The notes under the pieces: generated by a model
Told to the model about the DNA's origin: nothing
The model's database searches: none
Seen by the model: only the letters and a program-made list of their open reading frames with translations
Shown here: positions 1 to 10,719 of the stretch, one piece after another
How positions within the stretch are numbered: the first letter of the stretch is position 1
How the letters are laid out: each line of letters begins with the position of its first letter
Translations under genes and position numbers: made by a program
Source of the DNA: Thamnaconus septentrionalis
Taxonomy: Eukaryota > Chordata > Actinopteri > Tetraodontiformes > Monacanthidae
Assembly: GCA_009823395.1 (NCBI GenBank)
Contig: CM020512.1
Location: 8,807,905-8,871,904, forward strand
DNA length: 64,000 bases
Direction of reading: 5' to 3'

Positions 1-405
1 CCTGAAAGGCATCAAGCTACCCACCCTGGCTTTTACTGCCACCTAGAGAAAATTTTGTTTTTCGACTGAGATTCTTCGACAGTTTTGGTTTATCCCTCAG
101 CACTTTTCAGCTCCGTATGGAGCACGACACGAGCAGCAGGAGGGATTCAGGATTAATTGCAAGGATTTTATACACAAGGATAATAAATGACTGGTGTATT
201 CTTAAAGACAAAAAACAGACTGCCAACATTTGTTCACATTAAGGGGCTTGGAATCTAAAATTTAATGAGCCCAAAATGGATCAATATTAGAAAAAAAAAA
301 AAATATTGCCAGAGGTTCAAGAATATGATGACCCATGCTGAAAAAAACATCCAAAACAAAAAAGAGCAAATACGGGCTGGAAAAGAATCCTCTAAATTGG
401 ACATC
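1..405 (+). other. Upstream region and probable 5' leader of the IGBP1-like gene
   Basis: No separate gene is visible here. An in-frame ATG at 265 would add 47 mostly lysine-rich residues to the IGBP1 protein. That extension does not resemble the family, and the ATG lies after a stretch with no clear coding character, so I treat it as leader. The stretch 288-302 is an A-run. No TATA box or splice acceptor could be assigned with confidence. Confidence 0.35.
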
Positions 406-1494
406 ATGGCAGAATGTGAAGAGAACGAGGAGGCAAATTTTTTCTTAAATGCAGACTCGGAGCCTTTAAACTTATCGGACATGCTGGACAGCGGATGGAA
501 GATACTGGAGGAGATCGACGTCACGAACGAATCCCTGGGGTCTAAAGACATCCAGGGCAGAATTCAACTCGCCCTGCGTATGCTGGAAGAGGCGTCTCGG
601 TTGGTGGCTCGGCTCGACCTGTTAAACCACGGCGAGGAACTAGAGGAGGTCGCCACGACAGACTTGAAGTACTTGCTGCTGCCCGCTCTGTTGGGAGCGC
701 TGACCTTAAAGCAGACCCGCATGGACAATCGGCTGGAAATCTTACAGGCTGCGCAGGCCTACTTCATGGATTTCCTGATGAGGTGCAAAGACTACAACAT
801 GTGGCCCTTTGAGCTGCCAAAGTTGATGAACGAAAGCCAGTTGAGTCCTGAAAAAGCATCGCAGAACGGGTTCTCCACTTGTGTGCGTGCACACTGCTCA
901 TCTGACCTGGTTTCCATGGCAGCGCAGAGACAGGCCAAGATTGAGTGCTATCGTACCAGGAACCAGCTTGAATCCAGACTGTCAGATATTCAGAGAGCTG
1001 TGCAAAGCGGACGGGCAGATGAGGAGGCCGTCAGAGATTTCTACCTTCTGAGCTTCAAAAGATGGATAGCTGTGTGTCTAGAGGAAACAGAAAGTATTGC
1101 CTTGGAAATGGAGATGCTCAGAATGATGGACGGTGCATTTCAGGCTTGTGCCAGGCCGCTGGCACAACCCGCACGGCCTCCAGTGGAATCCTTCACCCTG
1201 ACCAGGGCCGATGTCCAGGCGCAGGTGTTTGGGACTGGTTACCCCAGCCCGCCCACCATGACAGTTTGCGACTGGTACGAGCAAAGCAGGAAAGAGGAGC
1301 ACTCACATGACCTCGGCATAATGTTCAATGCACCTGTGGATATGGGCTCTGATTTAATGCAGCGGCAAGAAGTAATCAAAACTGATGATGAAGATGATGA
1401 TGATGATGATACGTCTCAGCTGAGAGCCAGGAGCTGGGACGACTGGAAAGACATTCATCCGAAAGGTTATGGAAACCGCCAAAACATGGGCTAA
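406..1494 (+). CDS. igbp1: Immunoglobulin-binding protein 1 (alpha4, TAP42 family), intronless
   Basis: IGBP1/alpha4 binds the catalytic subunits of PP2A-type phosphatases and protects them from degradation; it acts in the cytoplasm. The whole 362-residue protein is encoded in one uninterrupted frame. Family features are clear: an N-terminal helical TAP42 region with TDLKYLLLPALLGALTLKQ, a middle MAAQRQAKIECYR segment, the conserved FGTGYPSPPTMTVCDWYEQ block, an acidic DDEDDDDDD run, and the C-terminal WDDWKDIHPKGYGNRQNMG signature. I chose the ATG at 406 because it has A at -3 and G at +4 and starts where family similarity starts. The upstream in-frame ATG at 265 is an alternative. The mammalian gene has introns, so the single exon suggests a retrogene, but the frame is intact and looks under selection. 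The length is close to the human protein (about 340 aa). Family assignment is strong; retrogene origin is inference. Confidence 0.9.
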   Translation: MAECEENEEANFFLNADSEPLNLSDMLDSGWKILEEIDVTNESLGSKDIQGRIQLALRMLEEASRLVARLDLLNHGEELEEVATTDLKYLLLPALLGALTLKQTRMDNRLEILQAAQAYFMDFLMRCKDYNMWPFELPKLMNESQLSPEKASQNGFSTCVRAHCSSDLVSMAAQRQAKIECYRTRNQLESRLSDIQRAVQSGRADEEAVRDFYLLSFKRWIAVCLEETESIALEMEMLRMMDGAFQACARPLAQPARPPVESFTLTRADVQAQVFGTGYPSPPTMTVCDWYEQSRKEEHSHDLGIMFNAPVDMGSDLMQRQEVIKTDDEDDDDDDTSQLRARSWDDWKDIHPKGYGNRQNMG

Positions 1495-1711
1495 CGGTGT
1501 CCAAAAACCACAAGATCAAACATCTAGAAAATCACTGGTTATATTCTAAGACTAGAGAAGCTCTAAAGGCCAGTCAGACAAGGAAAACAAAATACAAAGA
1601 GAAAAGTCTGGTCAAAGCTCCGTGAAGTGACTTGCAAACTCCCAGAAAATGCACACACGTGTACATGCAAGTTGCATATTTGACAGGACGTATCAGGTAT
1701 TTATATCATGC

Positions 1712-1717
1712 AATAAA
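1712..1717 (+). promoter_or_regulatory. Candidate polyadenylation signal of IGBP1
   Basis: An AATAAA hexamer lies 218 bases after the IGBP1 stop codon. A second copy is at 1925-1930. Either could end the transcript; no downstream element was tested. Confidence 0.4.
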
Positions 1718-1930
1718 AGGGAATGTTTTCAGGGTTACAAAGTGACAAAGAAGAGGCGCCAGAGAGAAAACGTCGGCATGCATAGCAGCTGAGGTTCGAT
1801 GAGTTCATTTCCGTTTGTGCCAAGATCAGCTGTACAACATCCGGAGTAGACAACTGTCACAGCAGTCGTTTAAGACACTCTTATCTGAGAATGACCGCAT
1901 GCGAGCACACATACATCCTGTTGCAATAAA

Positions 1931-3200
1931 ACAACTTTCGAGGATCTAATCAGTTGATGCAAAGTCCAGTCCACGATAAGCTTGCAGACTTGCAAACATT
2001 TCCGCACACATTGAGACCATATAAAACTGAGACATTGGCGCATGTCTCACATTTGAGTGATACGGCAAACACCTTGTCACGTCATCAGTGTTTGGGCTCA
2101 GGTTTTCGTGAACATGGATATACTCAATATATTCGCTATCATATTTATCATGATAGGTAATCAAGACAGTATACCTCAACAATTACAATCAGCTTTCCAG
2201 TCCTTTTCCTGTTCACTTCCGAGTCAACTCTGACAAGCAAAGTCATCAGGAGACGACTCCACGTCTTTGTCAGCTTAATTGCCAGCGATGAAGAGGAGCA
2301 GCATCTTGTGGTGAAACCGAGGGGATCAGCACTAAAGATACCACCAAGGTGAAGGTGCTGGTGAAGGAAGCGAGCTCTGTGGTGAACCATGCGAGCGAGT
2401 GAGGACAGCCACAGACTTTAGATCACCCCATCAGATAACAAAGCACTTTGGCTAATCTTTGCACAGGCTCTGCACACTTGACGCTGCGTTTGCTCATCTG
2501 CATACAGACCCTTCACCTCTGCACTCTCAACTCGAACATTGCACCTGGTTTCACTATTCATGCCTTTGACATTTTATCCTTAGTATAGTACTTCACTGTG
2601 AACTTGCCCTATGAATGGACTTTTTTGTTGTCTTAATTCATTTTTGTTTTGTTTCACTGTTTTTAATTAAAAAAAAATTTAATTGACTGCCTTTAAACTT
2701 TTGTGTGTTGCTTCTTAGGACACTTGAATATCCCAACGTGGACAAATGAGTCTGTGCTACTTCTCTGTTTTCTCTCAGGTCGACGAGGTTTGGGATTATA
2801 TCATCAACTGTAGAACTCCAGGTTTCTTGGATTTCACCTAGGTGGGGCTCAAATGGACCTCTTTCATAGCAAAAGGGGTCACATACTGTTTTGCTGATAA
2901 CAGAGACACACCTAAAACAAACACATGCATTCATAGTGTGGCTGTAGCATGTTCTGCAAATGGTGGTTTGATTTTTTTCCCGCTTGTCTTTGGCTTGAAA
3001 GTATTTCAAAAACTGTTGTGATTTTAAGTCAGCTCTATTTCCAGGTTTACCTAATTTACATGTTTATAAGGAGAAAAAGCCAACACGGATGTGACAATCA
3101 GTAAATACGTACAATTCACACCAATGGATGGACGTAAATTGAATGAGTAAGAATATATATAAAAAAAAAAAAAAAAATACTGAAAATTATGTAGAAAACA
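1931..3200. other. Intergenic region between IGBP1 and SZRD1
   Basis: No supported gene. Open frames here are short, have no recognisable domain and lack splice logic. An A-run is at about 3161-3178. Nothing else stands out. Confidence 0.4.
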
Positions 3201-3436
3201 TTTTCATGTGTAAAGTTTTCTCGTTCGGTTGTGCTTGTTTAACAGTGAAACAAGAATGACAGCACGGCAGGGAAATATTTTTCTGTCCTTGAGGAATCAC
3301 CCAGTTGTAAGGCAGCAGTGTGAAGCTACGGGGAAATCCTCTAGTGATGTCACAGGCAGTCGAGCACCGGGAGGAGGGTCTGAGGCGCCGCAGGAGGGCG
3401 AGCTTCCCCACCGAGTGTGTGTGATCAAAATGAAAC
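3200..3436 (+). promoter_or_regulatory. SZRD1 promoter-proximal region and 5' leader
   Basis: The DNA becomes GC- and CpG-richer at about 3340-3410, just before the SZRD1 start at 3437. Immediately downstream, in intron 1 (3655-3900), there is a dense cluster of GCTAGC/GTTAGC-type words. The transcription start was not located. Confidence 0.35.
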
Positions 3437-5009
3437 ATGGATGAAGAGGTGGCCGAAAGTTGGGAGGAAGCTGCCGATAGCGGGGTAAGTAAAGCATTGG
3501 TTTTGGCGAAGAACTCAACGTGGTGATCGGTTTCGATATATATGTGTATTTTATTATTTATTTTAGTTTTCTGAAGTTGCCAACAGTGTCGCTCCGTTAA
3601 AGCAGCCATCACGGGCCAACAATGTGGCTAAGCTTGCGTTGGCTCCGAGGAAACTTGACGAGCTAGCGCTAAGAAGCTAGCGTTAGCGAGCGACGACTTA
3701 GCCGATCCTGGTAGTCTGGCGTTGTTTCAAATGTCGCATTTTTGCCCTCAAAAAGTGAAAGTGGACCAAATTTATGGTATGCCGAGTGAGGCAGCGAACT
3801 ATTCCGGCTGTTGACGAAAACCCAAACTACATCGCTTTGAGTATAATTACTTACCAAACATGCACAGGCTAACGCGAGCTAATGCTAAGGCTATTTACCG
3901 TGCTAACGTGGAAAATGGGTTACCGAGTAGTGTAGTATAGTTCATAGCGTCTAAATGGTTCAACGCCACAAAGCGACAATCGCCAGATTGTATTAAAATA
4001 AACTATTATGTGTTTTACACGAATTCAATATGCGTGTTATGCGTGAAACCGCCCGATGAACCGTGGACGGAAACGAGTAAACTTGTGAATCTGTGAGCCC
4101 ATTTTCATGTGAGGTGGGTTATTGCAGTTAGTTTTCACGACTTATTTGGTTTGAGTTTCTGGAACGAGTAGTTTTTGGGTTTTTTTGACAACCTTTTCGG
4201 TCACGCTGACCTTTAGTAGCCTGGCGGCGGAGGAGCATCGGTGCCAAATTCGTGAGCATTTTCTCCCATTAGCTAGCTATTCGTTCCGGTAGTTTGGCAG
4301 CCTATCGCTAGCAGCGACGTCACAAACATGGCCTACGTGAAGAAGTTGCTGAAGACTTTTTTTTTTTTTTTTTTTAAACACCCTGTTTGGATGGAGTTGT
4401 CTTACATGGCTGTCTTCAGCCACGTGGTTGCTTTTTATTTTTATTTTTTACCTGTAGCTAAGAAAGACATAAAAATATCCTCGAGTTATTTTTTCCGTTG
4501 CAACATCAGCCGGTTAATGTTAGCAAGCTGAGCACTCACTGTTGTGACTTGGCAGCTGTCCTGCACGTATATATAAATAGATTGTAACTGAACACTGCTT
4601 TCCCGCCTCGAACATGCTGACTGCCTGGAGCTCCTAAGGCTTCTCTGCAAAACTCAAACTGACATGTCTTGTTTGTTTGTTTGTTTTTCTAAATGCGTGT
4701 TTGCCTTGTGTTTTCCCTCCCCCGGCAGGAAATGGAAAAACGGTTAGAGGAGAAGCTAAGGATCAGCCAGAGAGAGAGGTAGGACTCCCAAGAGAGATGC
4801 AGGCCACAACATTAAGACCTTTCTTCAAAAATTGTGTTGACACTTAAAACAAACAAAATGAGTGACTCCTCAGTTCACTCGTGTGTAGTTTGTTCAGAGG
4901 TCTTGAGGCTATAAATCAGGGGTGGGTGGGCAAACTTTTTAACTCATGGGATACTGTGGGCTGTAAAATTTGACAGAGGAGCAGGAGCAGATGGATGGAG
5001 TGTTTTGGT

Positions 5010-5054
<45 letters not shown>

Positions 5055-6853
5055 CGCCTTATCAAAATAACCAACTGTGTTGTTTTCTTTCAGAGTGTCA
5101 AGCAATAACTCCCTTCAGTCGCCAACAAGGACGACGATGGTGATCCAGGACGAGTCCCTGCCCGCAGCGCCGCCGCCTCAGATCCGCATCCTGAAGCGGC
5201 CTGTGAGCAACGGCTCGCTGGGATCTCCCCTCGGCCAGAACAGGCCCACGCCACAGATCAAGTCCCTGGCCCAGCGGGAGGCAGAGTACGCAGAGGCCAG
5301 GAAGAGGATACTGGGCAGCGCCTGTCCAGAGGAGTCGCCCCCGGACAAACCCAGCAATGACAGGTAGGCCTCCGCAACATAACAGCTGCTGGGTGGTTCT
5401 GTTTCTGAGCTGTACGGCACAGTGTCGTCGTCTTATTTTCTTGCGCTTGAAGGCTCCAGTGCAGGGCTGTCAAGCTCAAATGCACAGTGGCGCCAAAATG
5501 TAATATTTGGACAAAGTCGCTTGCCAACATTGATATTTGTTTTAAAAATCTTCCTCCAGATAGAACAGTGAACCTTTCTATATGGACCCAAACAAGTTTT
5601 GCTTCAACCTGAATATGGAAGAAGCAAAGCTTAATACTATACAATAAGTAATGCCTCTTTTTCATTTGCAACCGTCTGATTTAAATTTCAACAGTGGCAG
5701 TCGCAGGCTAATGATACATTTAAAAATTGAATAACAATAATAAACCGATGACATAATAATAATATCCTTCAATGAACGTCCTGTGCTGATTGAGTATTCT
5801 GAGATTAGTAGCATCAGGTTGCATGTTATGGTACATGTGCTGTGTAATACCAGCGGGCCAGCTCTAGCAGTGATTTTGTGTTGCCTCGAGGGCCAAATAT
5901 AATTACACTGAGAGACAAAATGTATGCTCGAGCAAGTGGCGCATTCCACTTTGTAATTTAGATTGGATCATTTGTGATCCAAGTGTTCTTACTTTTAGGG
6001 CCCCTTCAAAAATGTAGCTTTATTGAGCACTTTGATTTTTATGTCCTATAGCGGATATTTAAGCCACCATGTTGCAAACCCCTTGCAGGGTGGAATTTTC
6101 AGTGAACTCTACTCCTCATGTTTTTATGAATACAGAGACTTATTTAATGCTTTGTCCCTTTTGTTTGACGTCACGACAAAGTAGAGCCAAAGCTGCTGCT
6201 TTGAACCTTTCTAGTGCCAGGACAGACGCACATCTATGTTTCCACCCTGGCAACCAGCAGCGTGATCTGTTTCCTTTTAGTGACTTCACATCCCAACCTT
6301 CTGGCTTGTGTCACAAGACAGCCTGCGCGTGGACGAGGTCACTTTAAAGCGCTTTTGACGTGTGCAGGGATTCTTCTCTCCAGTCCGCTGATCTCACCGT
6401 GAGCTCATTGTAGTCGTCGCAGTGCTTTGGTCTACTTTCACTTTCTGTTCTCCCATTTCCAGAAAGGCTTCGCTTTATTGCACACTTTATGCTGAAGCAC
6501 AAGGAAAGCGAGATTCCAAACAAGCTTTAATATGAGACGGTGCTCTTTTTAAGATGGCTCCATGCTGGGTTAAACTCTTTTCCTTCCCCGCTGTGTAAAA
6601 TTCACCCTTGTCGTGCAAAGTATTGATCAGACAATTAGCAATGTGGAAGAGCGAGGTTGCAGGTCAAATCTTGATTAGCGCCGTCTGGAGAGCGTTCACA
6701 CCCAGGACCCAGCTGCAATTAATACCTGCCCTCTGTCTTTCCGCCAGGTCAGGGCGCAATAATTCCTCTTCGCCTTCTTCGGAGGACTCGCGGTCAAACA
6801 ATCACGCCGTCAGGCAGCCGGACAGCAGCCACGGCTTCCGACAGCACAGATAA
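3437..6853 (+). CDS. szrd1: SUZ domain-containing protein 1 (SZRD1), four coding exons
   Basis: SZRD1 is a small conserved protein with a SUZ RNA-binding motif and a C-terminal SUZ-C segment; its cellular role is poorly defined. Coding exons are 3437-3484 ([16 protein letters not shown], donor GTAAGT), 4729-4778, 5094-5363 and 6748-6853. The phases agree and give 157 residues, against about 152 in human. Exon 3 carries the SUZ core, with [20 protein letters not shown] at about residues 45-64 and the very conserved [18 protein letters not shown]. Exon 4 gives the SUZ-C-like end, rich in Ser/Asn and finishing HGFRQHR. The ATG at 3437 is the only start that yields the conserved acidic N-terminus. 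The segment between the first acidic residues and the SUZ core differs from the mammalian sequence but keeps its basic/Ser-Thr character. The gene converges on ATP13A2. Confidence 0.93.
4917..5012 (+). repeat. Fragment of a dispersed repeat (hAT-like, GGGTGGGCAAACT type)
   Basis: The sequence starts with a GGTGGGCAAACTTTTT-like end, continues through TAAAATTTGACAGAGGAG and ends GATGGATGGAGTGTTTTGGTGA. The same string occurs in reverse orientation at about 37860-37940. This looks like a hAT-type non-autonomous element in SZRD1 intron 2. Its superfamily is inferred from the style of its end only. Confidence 0.5.
5012..5050. repeat. (AT)n microsatellite
   Basis: A perfect AT dinucleotide run of about 39 bases lies in SZRD1 intron 2, 43 bases before the exon 3 acceptor. 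Confidence 0.95.
5462..5925 (+). mobile_element. hAT-like non-autonomous DNA element, copy 1
   Basis: The left end reads CAGGGCTGTCAAGCTCAAAT, close to the CAGGGGTGTCAAACTC terminus of Charlie-type hAT elements. The body is collinear with the element at 26037-26647: shared blocks include CAGTGAACCTTT, TATATGGACCCAAACAAGTTT, ATCCTTCAATGAACGT and CCAAATATAATTA. The right terminus is degraded, so the end is approximate. It lies in SZRD1 intron 3. Confidence 0.6.
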
Positions 6854-7125
6854 GTGGCCCCGCGGGGCCACCCAGCTACTGAGAGGGGAGAGAGAGCGAT
6901 CGCACGCCGGTTGAGCAAACGACAGCAGTGAATTCTTCAGCCTTCCTTCCCTCGGTTCCGCTCTGTTTGGACGGGCCGCGTGCACACCAGTAGCAATCTT
7001 TGTGGAACTCTAAAAAGAAAAAGGAAAAAAAACGGTCAGCGAGAGAGTGCGACGGAACCGCACTCTCCTCTCCCCTCTCCAAGTCTGTTGACACTGTGAT
7101 TATGGACAATGTTCTGGACTCACTG

Positions 7126-7159
<34 letters not shown>
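7126..7159. repeat. (GAT)11 trinucleotide repeat
   Basis: About 34 bases of uninterrupted GAT/ATG repeat, in the likely SZRD1 3' untranslated region. Confidence 0.95.
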
Positions 7160-7296
7160 CCCTTTAAAAAAAGAAAAAAAGCCCCGCGGCCCCTCCTCGA
7201 CTCGGCCCCTGCTCCCCTCGGGCCCCCCAGCCGCTCCGTCTCAGGATGCCCACGATGCAGAAGCAGAGACTCTGATGAACAACGTCGTGACGGCCC

Positions 7297-7297
<1 letters not shown>

Positions 7298-7327
<30 letters not shown>
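7298..7327. repeat. (CAG)10 trinucleotide repeat
   Basis: Ten perfect CAG units on the plus strand, followed by GAG. It lies in the probable SZRD1 3' untranslated region. The reading frames through it look like shadows rather than a gene. Confidence 0.95.
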
Positions 7328-7336
<9 letters not shown>

Positions 7337-9044
7337 TGGTACTTGGGCAGCAGCTTCTCTTTAGCAATAATACCTGAGGTCACTTCTTAAACGTGTTTTA
7401 ACTTTTCTGGCTTATACAGACTTTATCTTTTGTTTTCTCATCTTCAGTAGGGATGCTTTGATAGGTTTTTATTTTATTTTATTTCGTGCAGATTCACACA
7501 CCTACAGTAACCTTCTCATTGAAACGATATTTACAATTAATTTCTTTTTTCTGTCTCTTTTTTTCTGTCTTTTTTTTTTAGAAAAATATGCATATCTGCC
7601 ATTTAAGATAAAGGAAATTTAGTCATATTTCCTCCTTTTTTGTTTTGATGATAAAATGGTTTACTCAAACTACCTTTTGGTTTCGCTTACACCTTAAATG
7701 CATCTGCTGCAGTTTGTGCTCAGCAAAATGTTTGCATGATCAAGCAACCTTTCTATGTAAATTGCCATTTTAATTTTTTTTTCTTGTCGTGAACGGTGGG
7801 TGAGGGTCCTGTTTTATCAAGTCCTTTTTTATTTTTTATTTAAGCGTTTCAGCATTCTTCTTTATTATACACAAATTTTATTTAAAAATGTAAAGCCAAA
7901 AAAAGTCAAATTATTAACAAGAGATTATGGATTCAAGTCCATTTTTAAGTTGCTTTTGTCTGCCTTTGTGTGACATGGCAGCAATGTCAGAGCAGTATTT
8001 TAGAATTAAAAGGAGAAAAAAATGAACCAAAATCCCTTTTTTTAAAAAAAAATAATTTTAATTTAAAGAAATAATTAACCCTGTACATACATCAGTTTAT
8101 GAAGATGTCATGATGTGACAGAAGCGTTGGCAGGAAGTTGAGAGAGGGAAGCTACGGGCCTCTCTGTCAGAGCCGTCACCGGTGTGCAGTACACATGAAC
8201 TCAGGTGCAGGTAAACGATGCTGAATGAAAAGAACAAAGATTGTATTTTATTCTGAAGACTAGTTGTCGGACTGCAGATGTCTGTAATAATGCGCGTAAC
8301 GTACAACATGTGATGTTGTGACGATGCCGGAGAGCGCGCAGCGAGGCGTAACCGAGATGTCCTGAGCTGGATGAAAGCCAGTTGTTGGTTGTTCCGACGA
8401 CCCGTCACGTCCATAGATAGCCTCCAGTCTCTCACCGTCATCCGTGCAGAAACCTCAAAGCCATATTCAGTGACGCACAACATCGATAGAAACAGTTGCG
8501 ACAAACGTGTGCCTCCTGTCTCGAATCCTTACTTCCTGGTTTTTGGTTATTACTTTGTTATTTTTATTATTACTGTAGTTGAAAGGAAAAAAAAACTTCT
8601 AAGGTAGAACTCAAAATACTGCTAGAAGATTTTAGTTCAGTAAAAAGAACCACAGAGCTGAACACGGACTTGTAAAATGAGCTCCCAAGTTGAAAAGAAA
8701 CTGCCTGTAAATATTGATTTAATAAAATGATTTGCAAAAGATCGTCGGTGATGTGTGGTCGTTTGACTGAAGAAGCTCAGGGTGAATTCTACCTGACGTG
8801 ACTTTCTTGTTGTCGACAAGAGCAAATCTCTTGGAAAACTTTCTGTGTAATGTAGATTTCAAACTTGAGATCTCAAGTGATCCAGTTGTGTCATCAGGTT
8901 ATAATTAGATCAAGGTTGTGGGGAAAGTCTTTCAGTCATTTATCTCGCATCTAAATACCACTGAAGGCAACACTTTCAAATAAATATGATTTAATGATCA
9001 GCTCCCCTTACAATGGCAAAATTCAATTCAGTTACACTTTATTG

Positions 9045-9350
9045 ATTCCTTGGAAGAGTTCCCTCAAAGGGCACTGATAAACCCCTTGCTAGTTGTTGGC
9101 TCTGCCCTCTGAGACCTTGTATTTTTTCTGCTTAATATGAAGAAAATGTAGCGTAGCATCAGATGCAGCAGGAAGTTAAAACCAGGCATTGTAGTTGCAG
9201 GTTGTAAACAGAGGGCTAATTATGAAATACTTTTTGGTGGTAATTAATCACTAGTCTACTCGGACTGAAAATATAGATCTGAAAACTGGAATCAAATAAA
9301 GGCAGTTTGGTTCTTCCCAGAAGAAGCTAATAACTGACTACTGTTGTGGT
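9045..9350. repeat. Fragment related to the TTAA-flanked element at 46201-46563
   Basis: The segment shares TTGGCTC(T/C)GCC, GTTGTAAACAGAGGGCTA and TACTTTTTGG.GGTAATTA blocks, and an AAGAACTGACTAC-like end, with the interior and right part of the longer element. The termini are not intact. Confidence 0.45.
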
Positions 9351-9425
9351 TGAAAAGAACATATACATACATATATACATAAAAAAAACAAAAAAAGGTA
9401 AACAAAGTACATTAAATAAAATAAC

Positions 9426-9431
9426 TTTATT
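9426..9431 (-). promoter_or_regulatory. Polyadenylation signal of ATP13A2
   Basis: TTTATT on the plus strand is AATAAA on the minus strand, about 100 bases after the ATP13A2 stop codon. It implies a short 3' untranslated region and a tail-to-tail arrangement with SZRD1. Confidence 0.6.
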
Positions 9432-9532
9432 CAAATAGGTCAAAGTGGCATTAGTTAATGAGGATGCGGCTCAGACATCCAGAGTCCAGGGGGAGGGACG
9501 AGGTTGGGCGTGTGACCTAATGCTAGCTGATG

Positions 9533-10609
9533 CTAGCTGATGCTGACGACTGTGTGATTGGTCGGCAGCAGCGGCTGATTGAGAGGCGGCCACGATGGCG
9601 AGTTGCACAGAAGGCTGTTGAGGCGTTTGTATTTTTTCTTTGACGGACGATTTGCGTTGCAGCGCAGGAAGTTGAGCACGCCCAGGTCGATCACCGCCTG
9701 GAAGAAAAACACACAAATATAAGGAGTAGAACTGGTATGTTTTAGAGAAGGTTGAAGGTTTTTTTTGCTTCCGCACCAAAGTGGAACAACAGTTTGTGTC
9801 TGGCAACGTCACTCACCTCCACGGCGAAACACAAAAAGAAGTTGAGTGCTGCCAAGGCCAGCAGCAGCATTTTAAAATCCATGTACTGGAAGTTGAACAG
9901 TTTTAACATTTCACAGACGAACGCGCCGGGTGACACCACCAGCCAGGACATCACTGCCAGCAGGATCAACAGGATGCAGAGGAAAATGACTGCAGGAAAA
10001 CAAACGCCACACAAATCCTGTTGCCACAGTCTGATACCTTTGACTTGTTCCTGCAAACGCTGGAGGCAGACTCAATCCAAACCTCGGGGACTTACTGTTG
10101 TGGTAGAGAGGTTTCTTGTGAGGGTAGCCCTTGGTGACCACCACGGCCAGGATGATGTACTGGAATCCAGAGAGGTAGAACACGCTGGCGTTCTCCATGT
10201 TGGGCAGGTTCTTGTCCCCCAGTGTCGTGTGATTAAGAGGAACGTACCTGGAAGCAGAAAGCAGAAGAAGAGGAAGGCGATGATGCTTTACTGTCAAAAA
10301 TACAGAAATGTGGAAATCAGTGGTTCTCAACTGGTCGAGTCTCAGGGCCGGCATTTTTTTCCCCTTATCATGAAGTTGCAACCCAAAATAAAAACGCTAT
10401 CCCATTTTCAATCATGTCCAGGAAATAAATTGTTGAAATTCTTGAATTGAATATCCTGCAAAATAAATGCCCAACATTGGGTCTATATTGTGTCTATACG
10501 TGTGTGTGTATACACACACACATGCATATATACACATACGCATATACAGTATATACATATATATATATATACACACACACACATGTATGTAAATATATGT
10601 GTGTATATA

Positions 10610-10645
<36 letters not shown>

Positions 10646-10683
10646 TATATACACATACACACACGTATGTAAATATATGTGTG

Positions 10684-10719
<36 letters not shown>

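Larger units (their letters stand above)
6854..8984 (+). other. SZRD1 3' untranslated region (probable)
   Basis: No further coding sequence follows the SZRD1 stop. The stretch is AT-rich with a GC-rich portion at 7170-7290. AATAAA signals occur at 8721-8726 and 8979-8984, and another at 9295-9300, so the tail may be 1.9-2.4 kb. A (GAT)n and a (CAG)10 tract lie in its first 500 bases. The polyadenylation site was not proven. Confidence 0.45.

Noticed and set aside
265..405. 47-residue N-terminal extension of IGBP1
   Set aside because: Lysine-rich and unlike the family; the downstream ATG at 406 has a strong context and begins where conservation starts.
7109..7390. Small protein with poly-Asp and poly-Gln across the GAT and CAG repeats
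   Set aside because: Several frames are open only because of the repeats; the sequence lies behind the SZRD1 stop with no conserved motif.
9752..10450. 232-aa plus-strand frame
   Set aside because: Shadow of ATP13A2 exons 27 and 28, which match the pump family in the minus-strand frames with correct splice sites.
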